Below, one piece after another: positions 1 through 9,203 of a DNA stretch of 64,000 nt. The position numbers and the translations under genes were made by a program. Location of the stretch: NCBI GenBank assembly GCA_900757495.1, contig CAAENX010000011.1:62001-126000 (forward strand). Reading direction: 5' to 3'. Origin of the DNA: an uncultured Collinsella sp. (GTDB lineage Bacteria; Actinomycetota; Coriobacteriia; Coriobacteriales; Coriobacteriaceae). The notes beneath the pieces are model-generated. The model had not been told where the DNA came from, did not search any database, and worked only from the letters and a program-made list of their open reading frames with translations. Position 1 is the stretch's first letter. Every line of letters begins with the position of its first letter.

Positions 1-707
1 TCGCGCTCCTCGACATCGATCACGGCGTTGAGCCCCTCAAGATAATGGGCCTCCTGGTTGGTGGCGCGGATTTCGCGCACGCAGTCGAGCGTCTCCTGGA
101 TCGCCTCGGTGACCTTGACCTTCTCGGCGCGCACGCGGTCGAACACCGGGGTCATGGGGCCGCGTGTTAGATACAGCACGGCAAAGGCCACGGGAATGCT
201 CCAAAACGCCGCGATCGCCAGCTGCCAGCAAAAGAACAGCGACGACACGAACACGATGGCACTTGCGATGATGGCGCCCCAGAGTTCTCCCAGCACATGG
301 CTGTAGGCATGCTCCATAGTCTGAACGTCACCCATGATGGTCTCGGTTAAATCGGCCAGATCACGACGACCAAAAAACGACAGCGGCAGTTTGCGCAAGC
401 GCTCGGCGATCTCCATACGCTGCTTGCCGCACTCCTCGTAAAAGATGCAGTAGGTGTAGTAATACTGTTGCCAGTTAGAGGCAAAGAGCAACACGAAAAA
501 GACCAGGAGGCCGCCCACGATCGGCAGGGCATCCGGCAGGTCAGCCCCGCTGGCGAGATGCTCGACAAAGCCGGCCATAACCAGGAATAAAAAGCCCATG
601 CCGGCCATGGTAATAAGATTGGTGAGCGCGGTCCAGAAGACACCGCGTTTTACGCCGGCGATGCCTTTATCGGATAGGAAATACTTCTTTTGGAATGAGG
701 CGAACAT
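1..707 (-). CDS. ABC exporter, permease-ATPase subunit (C-terminal part cut off by window edge)
   Basis: About 235 N-terminal residues are visible and they are the membrane part of an ABC exporter half-transporter: hydrophobic segments near residues 25-47 and 58-77, then the conserved stretch RLRKLPLSFFGRRDLADLT that in exporters precedes the first intracellular loop. The ATPase domain would lie left of the window. The ATG (705-707) follows directly on the TAA of the upstream ABC gene (708-710), so the two are translationally coupled and should form a heterodimer. Together with the divergent AraC gene the layout resembles ybtA-ybtP-ybtQ of siderophore systems, but substrate and direction of transport cannot be read from the sequence. 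Confidence 0.85.
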   Translation of the reverse strand, partial: MFASFQKKYFLSDKGIAGVKRGVFWTALTNLITMAGMGFLFLVMAGFVEHLASGADLPDALPIVGGLLVFFVLLFASNWQQYYYTYCIFYEECGKQRMEIAERLRKLPLSFFGRRDLADLTETIMGDVQTMEHAYSHVLGELWGAIIASAIVFVSSLFFCWQLAIAAFWSIPVAFAVLYLTRGPMTPVFDRVRAEKVKVTEAIQETLDCVREIRATNQEAHYLEGLNAVIDVEER

Positions 708-2534
708 TTAGGCCTCGCCTCCTTTCGCGACGGCGGCATCCGCGGTCGTAGCAGTGATTTTCCAGCTCGCGGCCTGTTCGTATTCGGCCCACATCTTGGC
801 ATATAGACCCTCTTGGGACAGCAGTTCGGCATGGGTGCCCGACTCCTGCACGCTGCCCTGGTTGAGCACCACGATTTGGTCTGCGCCCACTACAGTCGAG
901 AGTCGGTGCGCAATCATAATGACCGTGCGACCCGTCGCCAGCTTGCTAAAGGCGCGCTGGATGAGCGCCTCGTTCTCGGGGTCGGCAAACGCCGTGGCCT
1001 CATCGAGCACCACGATAGGCGCGTCTTTAAGGATCGCGCGGGCGAGTGCCACGCGCTGGACCTCGCCACCCGAAAGATATGCTCCGCCGGCGCCGAGCAT
1101 GGTGTTGATGCCCTGTGGGAGCTTGGCCACAATGTCGTCGCACTGAGCTGCGGAGAGGGCCGCACGCACTTCGTCGTCAGTGGCCGTAGGCTTGGAGGCG
1201 CGCACGTTATCGGCAAGTGTTTGCCGGAACAGCTGGTTGGTCTGGAACACGAAGGCGACCTGGTCCATAAGCTCGTTCGGATCCATATCGCGAACGTCCA
1301 CACCGCCTACGAGCACTCGACCCGAGGAAACATCCCAAAAACGCGGGATCAGGCTTGCACAGGTTGACTTGCCGCCTCCCGAAGGACCCACAAGCGCGAG
1401 GGTACTACCCGCGGAAACGCTAAAACTCGCATGGTTGACGGCAGGCGCCTCGGCGCCCTCGTAGGTAAAGCTCACATCCTCAAATCGCACGTCGCTGCTG
1501 GCAGGGTACTTGGGTTGAGCGGGCACGGAGAGCTGCTTGGAATCCATGACGCTTCGGATGCGAGCCAGCGAATCGGCACTCATCTGAGACGCCTCGCCCA
1601 CAAACATGAGCTTGGTCATGGCCGTCGGCACCACGGCCGAAAATATCGCGTAAAACGTGAAGTTGGCCATAAAATGCGCGAAGTCCGTCTCGCCCGGCGC
1701 CAACAGCAACGCCACGGGCAATAGGAATGCCACAATACCATTGAGCGCGGTAAGGTTGAGTACCTGCGGACCTCGACAGAACGTGCCCGAATAGTTTTGC
1801 GCCATGTCGGCGTATTCGGCGATCGCGTCGTGGAACGCCTTAAAGGAATAGACCGTCTGCTGAAACACCTTGACCACGGGAATGCCGCGTACGTATTCGG
1901 TACCGGTCTTGTTCATCTTGACCAGCGCGCCCATGTAGGCCTTCATAAACTCGCCGCCCTTGCCGCCCATCATGGTAGCCATGGCGCCAAGCGAAACGAC
2001 GACCGAGATAAGGCACGCCGCGCCCAAACGCCAATCGAGGGCGAAAAGCAGCACGAGCAGACCTGCAACCATGGCGGTGGCGCCGGCGATATCGGGTAGC
2101 ATGTGTGCGAGCAGCGTCTCGGTTGAGGCGGCGCATCCGTCTACGATACGGCGCAGCTCACCGGTGGCATGCGTGTCAAAGTAGCCGAGCGGCAGCTTAA
2201 GCAGATGCTCGCTCGTAGCCTTGCGGATATTGGACGCGCAGCGAAACGCGGATAGGTGCGTACACATGAGTCCCACGAAATAAACCACAATGCTCGCCAG
2301 GGCAAAGCCCACAGCCCACCAACCATACATCGCGATGTCGGTGGCCTCGCTCCAGTTAGGCGCCACGGCGATAAGGTCTCGCGCAACAAACCAGATACAC
2401 ACGTACGGGCCAAAGCTCAGCAGCTGCGAGAGCGCCGAGAGAGCCATGCCCAAATATGTTAGGAATTTACGGTCGCCGGCATATGCAAGCAGCTCGCCGA
2501 TGCCGCCGCCTTCCCTTTTTGATCCCTTTGCCAT
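708..2534 (-). CDS. ABC exporter, fused permease-ATPase (YbtP-like half transporter)
   Basis: 608 residues, the usual length for a full half-transporter. An N-terminal six-helix membrane domain (about residues 25-310) is followed by an ATPase with Walker A GPSGGGKST, signature LSGGE, Walker B IVVLDEATA and the switch histidine in MIAHRLSTV. The form EATAFADPENE after Walker B is the variant seen in the YbtP/IrtA-type iron-siderophore group rather than the common EATSALD. An AAAGGA Shine-Dalgarno lies before the ATG. It is cotranscribed with the next ABC subunit and divergent from an AraC gene; an inverted repeat overlaps its leader. A role in siderophore or other small-molecule transport is inference from family and context. 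Confidence 0.88.
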   Translation of the reverse strand: MAKGSKREGGGIGELLAYAGDRKFLTYLGMALSALSQLLSFGPYVCIWFVARDLIAVAPNWSEATDIAMYGWWAVGFALASIVVYFVGLMCTHLSAFRCASNIRKATSEHLLKLPLGYFDTHATGELRRIVDGCAASTETLLAHMLPDIAGATAMVAGLLVLLFALDWRLGAACLISVVVSLGAMATMMGGKGGEFMKAYMGALVKMNKTGTEYVRGIPVVKVFQQTVYSFKAFHDAIAEYADMAQNYSGTFCRGPQVLNLTALNGIVAFLLPVALLLAPGETDFAHFMANFTFYAIFSAVVPTAMTKLMFVGEASQMSADSLARIRSVMDSKQLSVPAQPKYPASSDVRFEDVSFTYEGAEAPAVNHASFSVSAGSTLALVGPSGGGKSTCASLIPRFWDVSSGRVLVGGVDVRDMDPNELMDQVAFVFQTNQLFRQTLADNVRASKPTATDDEVRAALSAAQCDDIVAKLPQGINTMLGAGGAYLSGGEVQRVALARAILKDAPIVVLDEATAFADPENEALIQRAFSKLATGRTVIMIAHRLSTVVGADQIVVLNQGSVQESGTHAELLSQEGLYAKMWAEYEQAASWKITATTADAAVAKGGEA

Positions 2535-2542
2535 GAGATTCC

Positions 2543-2574
2543 TTTCTAACGGCTTGAGAGTTAACCGTTAGAAA
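2543..2574. promoter_or_regulatory. Inverted repeat in the divergent ABC/AraC intergenic region
   Basis: Arms TTTCTAACGG and CCGTTAGAAA are perfect 10-bp complements around a 12-nt centre that contains GTTAACC. It overlaps the leader and ribosome site of the ABC gene, so it is well placed to repress it. The GTTAACC core recurs in the inverted repeat upstream of feoA, which hints at shared metal control. Confidence 0.5.
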
Positions 2575-2648
2575 CTTATCATTGGCGTGTTAGCCGAGGC
2601 ACACAATCGAGCCAGGCGTGGACGTTTCCGCAAAGGAAGGGGACGCTT

Positions 2649-3653
2649 TTGAAAATGCGGCGGGCAGCAACCGATATAACCGAGCTCTACGCACCGCAAT
2701 TTGAGCAGTTTGGCCTGCAGCTTTCCGGCAAGGGCGCCGTCTTTACCGGTGAGGTGGCAAACGATCGGGCGCACGGACGCGCATGGATCATGCCCCTTTC
2801 CCCCACCTGCATCGTCATGGAGCATTTCATTACCCCGATGCACAACATGCACCTAGCCGAATACACGCCCGAACCGTACGCGTGCGTGAGCGAGGTCAGC
2901 GCGCCCACGCTCATATGCATGCCCAAGGCTGGCATAACGCCTGCGAACCTTAAGCCACTGCGCGGGCCGTGGCCGAACAGCGCGGTGTGCAGCTTTATCC
3001 AAGATAGCTGCGGCGAGGAGCTAAGTCCGCTGTTTGCAGGGCAGCTTTATCACTCGCGCTCGGTGCTCTTTTTGCCTGGATTTTTTGACGAACTGGAGCA
3101 CCGCTATCCCACCGAGTTCGCGGGAATCTTCGAGGCGTTTGCCGAGCCATGGCACGAGGAGGCGACGTCTGCCATCTGCCACACGCTGCGTCGGATTAAC
3201 GAGGAACGCGCCCGTACCGTAGGCGGACACGTCTATATGCAAGGCATCGTGGAGACCATGGTCGCGGAGCTCGCCTGTTCGCGCGCGGCCCACAAGCAGG
3301 CGCGGCAGGCGGCAGACACACGCGTCAGCATAACCATTGCCGAAGAAGCAACGGCAATGATTGAGCGCGCGCTCGACAAAGGCAGACGTGTGGGTATCAA
3401 CGAGGTGGCCGAGAGGCTCTACACAAGCCGCTCCAAACTATGCGCCACCTTTAAGGCCCAAACTGGCGAGTCCCTGGGCGCCTACATTCGCAGACGCCGT
3501 ATAGAGCGAGCACAGGACCTTTTGGCCGATAGCGCGCTCACGATAGCGCAGGTGGCAGAGCGTCTAGGCTACCCTCAGCAGGCCGCCTTCGCCCAAGCCT
3601 TCAAGCAACACACCGGCACCACCCCCACCGCCTGGCGCTCCCAACATATATAA
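2649..3653 (+). CDS. AraC/XylS-family transcriptional regulator
   Basis: 334 residues. The C-terminal ~100 residues form the double helix-turn-helix of AraC proteins: first HTH around VGINEVAERLYTSRSKLCATFK, second around LTIAQVAERLGYPQQAAFAQAFKQ, then the typical GTTPTAWR end. The N-terminal ~220 residues are a ligand-sensing part I do not recognise further. The start is probably TTG at 2649, because the GGAAGGGG Shine-Dalgarno (2635-2642) is 6 nt from it but 12 nt from the in-frame ATG at 2655. It is divergent from the ABC exporter pair; YbtA-like activation of that operon is inferred from this layout. No iron or siderophore biosynthesis genes are visible here. Confidence 0.87.
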   Translation: MKMRRAATDITELYAPQFEQFGLQLSGKGAVFTGEVANDRAHGRAWIMPLSPTCIVMEHFITPMHNMHLAEYTPEPYACVSEVSAPTLICMPKAGITPANLKPLRGPWPNSAVCSFIQDSCGEELSPLFAGQLYHSRSVLFLPGFFDELEHRYPTEFAGIFEAFAEPWHEEATSAICHTLRRINEERARTVGGHVYMQGIVETMVAELACSRAAHKQARQAADTRVSITIAEEATAMIERALDKGRRVGINEVAERLYTSRSKLCATFKAQTGESLGAYIRRRRIERAQDLLADSALTIAQVAERLGYPQQAAFAQAFKQHTGTTPTAWRSQHI

Positions 3654-3734
3654 AGAATGAAGGCGCCAACGGCGCCCTCATTCACCAAATTCAATCCAGC
3701 CCACCTGACCCGAACGGCCGAGTCGTCTGATCGT

Positions 3735-3865
3735 GGAAGCCCCGAGTCGCCGGGGTGTTTGCTCCAAATGAGTTCCGCATGCAAAGAAGGCCACTAAATG
3801 TGGCCTTCGTCTTGCATAGGACTGTTTGAAATTTGGAGGAAATACCCCGGCGACTCGGGGCTTCC
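3735..3865. repeat. Long inverted repeat with nested hairpin between araC and gatB
   Basis: Arms 3735-3769 and 3831-3865 are reverse complements at 33 of 35 positions, and each arm also contains the self-complementary core CCCCGAGTCGCCGGGG. Between them lies a second hairpin (3786-3808, GAAGGCCAC/GTGGCCTTC). It separates the convergent araC and gatB genes and probably terminates both; no strong U-tract is present. Confidence 0.6.
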
Positions 3866-3877
3866 CCGGCCTCGCAG

Positions 3878-5554
3878 CTACGAGAGCGACGTTCTCAGCA
3901 ACTCGTTGAAGAGCTTGGGGTTGCCCTTGCCGCGGCTCGCCTTCATGCACTGGCCCACCAAAAAGCCGATGACCTTCTGGTTGCCGTCACGATACTGCTG
4001 CGCCTGCTCGGCACAGTTTGCCAGCACCTCGTCCACAATCGGCTGCAGCGCGCCGGCATCGCTCACCTGGCGCATACCGCGCTCGTCGACGATCTTGTTG
4101 GGGTCGTCGCCGGTCTGGGCCATGGCCTCAAAGACCTCGTGCGCCTGGTTGGAGCTAATGGCATCGGTCGCCAGCAGCTTGGCGAGTGCCGCCACCTGAG
4201 CCGGCGCGATGCCGGACTCGGCGAGCGACACGCCTGCGCCCTTAAGGTAGGCGATCATCTCGTTGACCAGCAGGTTTGCGACCGTCTGGGCCTCCTTGCC
4301 GGCCATACCGGCAGCGGCGGCCTCAAAGAAGTCGGCAAACTCAGGGTCGCCGGCAATCTGCTCGGCGTCAGCCGTCTTAATGCCAAAGTCGGCCTCAAAA
4401 CGGACGCGCTTGGCATCGGGCAGCTCGGGAATCTCGCCACGGCAGCGGTCGATGAACTCGTCATCCAAATCGAACGGCGCCAGGTCGGGATCGGGGAACA
4501 GACGATAGTCGTCGGCCGTCTCCTTCACACGCATGACCACGGTGCGTTTGCGGCTGGGCTCCCAGTGGCGGGTCTCCTGATAGATGATGCCGCCCTCCTC
4601 GAGCACCTCGGCCTGGCGGCAAATCTCGTAGGCAAGGCCGTCGTGCAGGCTCTTAAACGAGTTGAGGTTCTTGAGCTCGGTCTTGGTGCCCAGCTTGGTC
4701 TCGCCACGGCGGCGCAGCGACACGTTGCCGTCGCAGCGCATGGAACCCTTCTCCATGGAGCAATCGGAAATGCCCAGCGTCACAAAGATGCGACGGAGCT
4801 TCTCCATAAACAGGCGCGCTTCCTCGGGCGTGCGCAGATCGGGCTCAGTCACGAGCTCAATCAAAGGCGTGCCGCAGCGGTTGTAGTCGACGAGCGACTC
4901 GGCGGCGGCGGTAATGCGGCCCTCGGCACCGCCCACGTGGACCATCTTGGCGGCGTCCTCCTCCATGTGGATGCGCAGGATGCGAATGGGCACCGTGTAG
5001 GAACCGTCCTCGCGACGCTCGGGCATCTGCAGGTTGGACGCGTCATAGCTGGCCAGGTGACCGGCGCGCTGGTTGCCCTCGCGCATGGTCGACGTCATGG
5101 ACGTGGACAGGCCCTCGGCGTTGGCCGAGGCGCTCGCCAGACTCTGGGCCTCGGCCTCGCCAAACGCGCAGTCGGGGCGCTCGGCGGCGCCGCGACCGGT
5201 CACGTCCAGATCAAGATGACCGTACATGGCAAAGGCGACTGGACCCTGCGTGGTCTGGAAGTTCTTGGCCATATCGGGATAGAAGTAGTGCTTGCGGTAG
5301 AACATCGAGTGGCGCTGAATCTCGCAGTTGGTGGCGAGACCGGCCTTGACGATGCTCTCGATGGCGCGCTTGTTGGGCACCGGCAGCGCACCGGGCAGGC
5401 CCAAGCACACCGGGCACACGTTGGCGTTGGGCTCGTCATCGTGGCTGAGCTTGCAGTTGCAGAACATCTTGGTATCGAGTGCGGTGAGCTCGGTATGGAT
5501 CTCCAGGCCGATCACGGCCTCCCAATCCTGCAGGACCTCGGAAAGCTCCTTCAT
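3878..5554 (-). CDS. gatB: Aspartyl/glutamyl-tRNA(Asn/Gln) amidotransferase subunit B
   Basis: GatB recognises misacylated Glu-tRNA(Gln) or Asp-tRNA(Asn) and activates it for transamidation. Family landmarks are EAVIGLEIHTEL near the N-terminus, a CxC and CPVC pair (residues 32-34 and 47-50) of the zinc-site type, HYFYPDMAKNFQ, RIHMEEDAAK, LVDYNRCGTPLIE and a C-terminal GFLVGQCMKASRGKGNP tail domain. At 558 residues it is some 60-80 residues longer than usual GatB; the extra sequence lies at about residues 120-190, between LDLDVTG and RIHMEED. Its ATG overlaps the gatA stop by one base (TAATG), so translation is coupled in a gatC-gatA-gatB operon. Confidence 0.96.
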   Translation of the reverse strand: MKELSEVLQDWEAVIGLEIHTELTALDTKMFCNCKLSHDDEPNANVCPVCLGLPGALPVPNKRAIESIVKAGLATNCEIQRHSMFYRKHYFYPDMAKNFQTTQGPVAFAMYGHLDLDVTGRGAAERPDCAFGEAEAQSLASASANAEGLSTSMTSTMREGNQRAGHLASYDASNLQMPERREDGSYTVPIRILRIHMEEDAAKMVHVGGAEGRITAAAESLVDYNRCGTPLIELVTEPDLRTPEEARLFMEKLRRIFVTLGISDCSMEKGSMRCDGNVSLRRRGETKLGTKTELKNLNSFKSLHDGLAYEICRQAEVLEEGGIIYQETRHWEPSRKRTVVMRVKETADDYRLFPDPDLAPFDLDDEFIDRCRGEIPELPDAKRVRFEADFGIKTADAEQIAGDPEFADFFEAAAAGMAGKEAQTVANLLVNEMIAYLKGAGVSLAESGIAPAQVAALAKLLATDAISSNQAHEVFEAMAQTGDDPNKIVDERGMRQVSDAGALQPIVDEVLANCAEQAQQYRDGNQKVIGFLVGQCMKASRGKGNPKLFNELLRTSLS

Positions 5555-7068
5555 TACAGCTCGCCTCCCTTCCCGGCAAAATCGGGCGCTACGGAAAGCG
5601 CGGGCGCACCCGTGGCGGCATCGGCAAAGCCGCGCTCCAGGGCGCGGGCAAACGTGAGCAGCTGACGGTCCTTAAAGGCAGGCCCCACCAGCTGGGCAGA
5701 AACGGGCAGCTTGCTGTCCTCGCCCAGGCCCAGCGGCACCGAGATACCGCCGTTGCCGCAAATGTTGAGCGAGATGGTGTACAGGTCGGAGAGATACATC
5801 TGCGTGGGGTCGCTGATCTCGCCAAACTTAAAGGCCGTGCGCGGCGAGGCGGGCATGAGGATGGTGTCCACCTTGGCATACGCGGCGTCGTAATCCTGCG
5901 TGATGAGTGTGCGAGCCTTCTGTGCGGCGTAGTAGTACTTGTCGTACACGCCCGAGCTCAACAGGTAGGCGCCGAGCATCTGACGGCGCTTGGCCTCGGC
6001 GCCAAAGCCGTGGGCGCGCGAAAGCGAGCTCTGGTCGGACAGGTTGGCGCAGCCCTCCTCCTGATAGCCGTAGCGAATGCCGTCGAAACGAGCCAAGTTG
6101 GAGAACGCCTCGGCCGGGCCGATGACGTAGTAGGCGGCGATGGCGGCGTCCAGGTGCGGCAGGTCGACCTCGACCAGCTCGGCGCCCTGGTTCTGCAGCT
6201 CCTGGGCGGCGCGCTGAACAGCGGCCTTGACCTCGGGCGTCAGGCCCTCGGCCTCCATAAACGCGGGGATGATGCCCACGCGTTTACCCTCGATGCTGTC
6301 GTTGAGATGCTCGGTAAAGTCGACGGCGCAATCCTGGCTGGTGCAGTCGTACGGATCATGGCCCGCGCCGGTAAGCGCGTTCATGGCCAGCGCGACATCC
6401 TCGACCGTGCGGCCAAAGGGGCCCACCTGGTCGAGCGACGAGCCAAAGGCAACCACGCCGTAACGGCTCACGGCGCCATACGTGGGCTTAAAGCCCACCA
6501 CGCCGCAGAGGCTCGCTGGCTGGCGAATGGAGCCGCCGGTGTCCGAGCCCAGCGAGAGCGCGACCTCGCCCGCGGCGACGGCGGCAGCGGAGCCGCCCGA
6601 GGAGCCGCCGGGCACGCGCTCGGTATCCCAGGGGTTGTTGGTGCGGTGGAACGCCGAGCTCTCGGTGGAGCTGCCAAAGGCAAACTCGTCCATGTTGGCC
6701 TTGCCCATGGGCAGGCAGCCGGCATCGAGCATGCGCTGGACGCAGGTGGCGGTGTAGACGCTCTGGTAGTCCCCGAGCATGCGGGAAGCGCAGGTAGTGC
6801 GCGTGCCCACGAGGTTCATGTTGTCCTTGATGGCCAGCGGCACGCCCGCAAGCGGGGGCAGCGGCTTGCCTGCGGCACGGTCGGCATCCACGCGCGCAGC
6901 AGCCTCGAACGCAAGCTCGGGCGCCACCTGCAGGAATGCCTGAACCCCGCCCTCGCGCGCCTCGATGGCGGCAAGGGAGGCCTGGGCCACCTCGGTAGCG
7001 GTAAAGTCGCCGGCGGCAACGCCCGCGGCGATCTGGGCGGCGGTAAGGGAATCGAAGCTCTGCGCCAT
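5554..7068 (-). CDS. gatA: Glutamyl-tRNA(Gln) amidotransferase subunit A
   Basis: 504 residues of the amidase-signature family. It hydrolyses glutamine and passes ammonia to GatB. The catalytic Ser-cisSer-Lys set is visible: the Lys in PLAIKDNMN, and the signature VPGGSSGGSAAAVAAG with GSDTGGSIRQPA (nucleophile Ser in DTGGSIRQP). The start ATG shares its A with the gatC stop (TAATG) and is preceded by GGGAGAG inside gatC. Complete and of normal length. The cell therefore makes Gln-tRNA(Gln) and/or Asn-tRNA(Asn) by the indirect route. Confidence 0.96.
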   Translation of the reverse strand: MAQSFDSLTAAQIAAGVAAGDFTATEVAQASLAAIEAREGGVQAFLQVAPELAFEAAARVDADRAAGKPLPPLAGVPLAIKDNMNLVGTRTTCASRMLGDYQSVYTATCVQRMLDAGCLPMGKANMDEFAFGSSTESSAFHRTNNPWDTERVPGGSSGGSAAAVAAGEVALSLGSDTGGSIRQPASLCGVVGFKPTYGAVSRYGVVAFGSSLDQVGPFGRTVEDVALAMNALTGAGHDPYDCTSQDCAVDFTEHLNDSIEGKRVGIIPAFMEAEGLTPEVKAAVQRAAQELQNQGAELVEVDLPHLDAAIAAYYVIGPAEAFSNLARFDGIRYGYQEEGCANLSDQSSLSRAHGFGAEAKRRQMLGAYLLSSGVYDKYYYAAQKARTLITQDYDAAYAKVDTILMPASPRTAFKFGEISDPTQMYLSDLYTISLNICGNGGISVPLGLGEDSKLPVSAQLVGPAFKDRQLLTFARALERGFADAATGAPALSVAPDFAGKGGEL

Positions 7069-7379
7069 TACTCGCTCTCCCCCTCTCCCAAAATGGACGG
7101 CACGCGGAAGTAGCGATCGCGCGCGCTACCAGCGTTTTCGAGCGCAACGCCGAGCGGCAGGTCGCGCTCGGGCTCGCGCAGGTCGTCGCCCATCACGTTG
7201 GACAGGCTTCCGATAGGATGGAACGTGGGCTCCACGTCGGGCAAGTCATATTGCAAGACGGGCTCGAGCATCTGGACGGCGTCGTTCATGTAGGACGTCA
7301 TCTGGGTGAGCTCGTCATCGGTCAGTGCGATCTTTGCGTACTCGGCGATGCCGCGCACGTCTTTCTCGCTGAGTGCCAT
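7068..7379 (-). CDS. gatC: Glutamyl-tRNA(Gln) amidotransferase subunit C
   Basis: 103 residues, the small stabilising subunit that clamps GatA to GatB. The start MALSEKDVRGIAEYAKIALTDDE and the C-terminal LRxD motif region (NVMGDDLREPE) match the family. An in-frame ATG lies 18 nt upstream, but the AAGGGAG Shine-Dalgarno falls between the two ATGs, so 7379 is the likely start. First gene of gatCAB; both downstream junctions are 1-nt TAATG overlaps. Confidence 0.93.
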   Translation of the reverse strand: MALSEKDVRGIAEYAKIALTDDELTQMTSYMNDAVQMLEPVLQYDLPDVEPTFHPIGSLSNVMGDDLREPERDLPLGVALENAGSARDRYFRVPSILGEGESE

Positions 7380-7587
7380 AGGCGCTCCCTTCCGCATAAC
7401 AGATAAACCGCTCTAGTATACAGGGCAGCGCCGGCTTGGAGCAGGCGCTTTACCTAAATGCAGCGAAAACGTAACGAGGGCGGTGGATTGGCAGGCTGCG
7501 GGCTGGCGGCTCTGCAGCGAAAACCGCGCCGTCCGTAGCGAAAACCGTACCGTCCATAGCGAAAACCGTCTCGACCACAACGAAAAG

Positions 7588-7644
7588 CATCACAACATTC
7601 GACGTTTTTCGGCAAAATCGCGATTTTCATCGAATGTTGTGATG
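7588..7644. repeat. 57-bp palindromic repeat, copy 1 (reverse orientation)
   Basis: Perfect 15-bp arms (CATCACAACATTCGA at 7588-7602, complement at 7630-7644) around a 27-nt centre. The same 57-bp unit occurs at 11696 and 12949; this copy is inverted relative to those. It ends 5 nt before the MFS stop codon position and is flanked by T-rich DNA on both strands, so it may also terminate transcription. Just upstream (about 7456-7570) are several loose repeats of AGCGAAAACCGT; I see no gene between gatC and this element. Confidence 0.85.
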
Positions 7645-7648
7645 GTTT

Positions 7649-8935
7649 TTACTGCTTTGCGGCACAATCCAAGTGCCAGCGGCCAAGCAGCAGCAACGCC
7701 GCGGGAACCGCTGTCACGACCATGCCCGCCCCTACGAGCGTCTGCTGCACACCAAACGTCGCCGCCAGCCAGGGGGCAATCGCCAGCGGGGCTACGCCGG
7801 CAAACATGTTGCCAAAGCCCATGACCGAGTTGACGCGACCGAGCTGCTCGAGCGGGGCCGTCGTTTGCACAATGGTGTTGTGGAGCGGGTTGACGACACC
7901 CCAAGCTATGCCCAGGGCGATTTGGCCGACAAGGGCCACGCCAACGTACGGCGTCCCCACATAGAGCAGGCTTCCCAGGCCCACGGACATAAGCGCCACG
8001 AGCAGTGTTTTAAGGTTGACCAGGTGCGGCGGCATCCGAAGCGCAACCACGGCGCCCAGCACCGCGCCCACACCGCAGGCCGACGAAAGCCAGCCCATCC
8101 ACTCAACGCCGACGTGCAGGACATCGCGATAGAAAAACGACTCGAGCGGATCGAAGGCCCCGTAGCCAAAGTTCGAGAGGAAGATAATGCAGAAAAGTAG
8201 CGCGAGGACGCTGTTGGTGAAGACTGTCTTGATGCTGGCTGCGAAGGTGACGCGGGGAGATGTGTTGGGGTCGGGACTTTGACTGGCCTTGTCTGATGTG
8301 ATCTCACCGGTCGTGGGTTTGCCTTCGCGCGTGGTGGCCGAACCCGCCCGCGGCCTAAAGCCCCAGCCGGCGACGAACGCCAGCACGGTAAAGAGCATCA
8401 TGAGCACGAACACCGCGCGCGACGACGCAGCCGCCGCGACAAAGCCACCCAACGTGGGTCCGACGATAATACTCACGTTTGAGAACATGGCGATGGCGGA
8501 GTTGATGTCTTTGAGCTCGACGGGGTCGTCGGTGAGATAGGCCGGATAGGATGTGGCAATGGGCTGGGCGAATCCCATCGTAAAGCCCAGAAACACCGCG
8601 CCGAGCAGGACGACGCCGGTCGCGCTGCCAAAGGCGAGGATCGCCGCGCCGGTTGCCAGCGTGCCCACGATGCTCAGCAAGAAATGGTGGCGCGGGCCCC
8701 AGGCGTCGAGCGCCGCACCGCCCGCAAAGGATCCCAGGATCACGAAAACGTTCATGAACAGGACGGCCACCGATGTCGCGACGACCGAGGCGTCATCCGC
8801 ATAGGTGAGCGTTCCGATGACGCCGATAAAATAACTGGTCTGAAAGCCGGTGTAGATGAGGAAGCGCATTGCCACCAGGCGCCTGGCCTGCGCGGACAGC
8901 GACGAGTGAGGTTTTGAGAAAAGAGAGGCGAGCAT
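7649..8935 (-). CDS. MFS transporter (drug-efflux-like)
   Basis: 428 residues with about twelve hydrophobic segments in two halves and a central hydrophilic loop near residues 200-230 (rich in T, E, K, S). The loop-2/3 type motif DAWGPRHHFLL and the topology fit major facilitator proteins of the exporter type. The start is placed at 8935 because AAGGAG sits 7 nt upstream of that ATG; two earlier in-frame ATGs (up to 8974) have no ribosome site. Stands alone, with the 57-bp palindrome directly after its stop. Substrate unknown. Confidence 0.85.
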   Translation of the reverse strand: MLASLFSKPHSSLSAQARRLVAMRFLIYTGFQTSYFIGVIGTLTYADDASVVATSVAVLFMNVFVILGSFAGGAALDAWGPRHHFLLSIVGTLATGAAILAFGSATGVVLLGAVFLGFTMGFAQPIATSYPAYLTDDPVELKDINSAIAMFSNVSIIVGPTLGGFVAAAASSRAVFVLMMLFTVLAFVAGWGFRPRAGSATTREGKPTTGEITSDKASQSPDPNTSPRVTFAASIKTVFTNSVLALLFCIIFLSNFGYGAFDPLESFFYRDVLHVGVEWMGWLSSACGVGAVLGAVVALRMPPHLVNLKTLLVALMSVGLGSLLYVGTPYVGVALVGQIALGIAWGVVNPLHNTIVQTTAPLEQLGRVNSVMGFGNMFAGVAPLAIAPWLAATFGVQQTLVGAGMVVTAVPAALLLLGRWHLDCAAKQ

Positions 8936-9109
8936 GGAGACTCCTTGTCTCATACAAATACGGGCGATGGGCATTCGCCACCGTCTGTCAAATCAATCTA
9001 TCCGCATGAAACATTAAGGACGCATCAAGCCCCTTCTCTCCGTTTTTCGCCCGTCATGAACTACGTGGTAGATTGTAAGGCATGTCCCAACCATCTACCA
9101 AAGCAAAAA

Positions 9110-9142
9110 CCACCACAAAGGTGACTGGCCCCTTTGTGGTGG
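9110..9142 (-). terminator. Rho-independent terminator after the moaA/moaC-mobB operon
   Basis: Perfect 12-bp stem CCACCACAAAGG/CCTTTGTGGTGG, loop of 9 nt, followed on the minus strand by TTTTTG. It lies about 60 bp downstream of the moaC-mobB stop. Confidence 0.75.
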
Positions 9143-9152
9143 AAATGACGTT

Positions 9153-9203
9153 AGCCCAGATAAAACCTGCCAAAACAAACCTGTCCCTTTTTGGCAGGTT
9201 TTA
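9153..9203 (-). repeat. Dispersed intergenic element (CTGCCAAAAAGGGACAGGT type), copy A
   Basis: Read on the minus strand it contains CTGCCAAAAAGGGACAGGT followed by TTGTTTTGGCAGG and TTTTATCTG. The same series, with a few changes, occurs at 51686-51730. Here the element forms a 14-bp stem (9162-9175 with 9189-9202) and its end overlaps the stop codon of moaC-mobB. Confidence 0.7.

Noticed and set aside
3833..5665. 610-codon plus-strand ORF opposite gatB
   Set aside because: Mirror frame of gatB; Leu/Gly/His/Arg-rich composition, no ribosome site, no family features.
7456..7570. Repeated AGCGAAAACCGT units as a CRISPR-like array
   Set aside because: Units are short, unevenly spaced and imperfect, no spacers of constant length and no cas genes.
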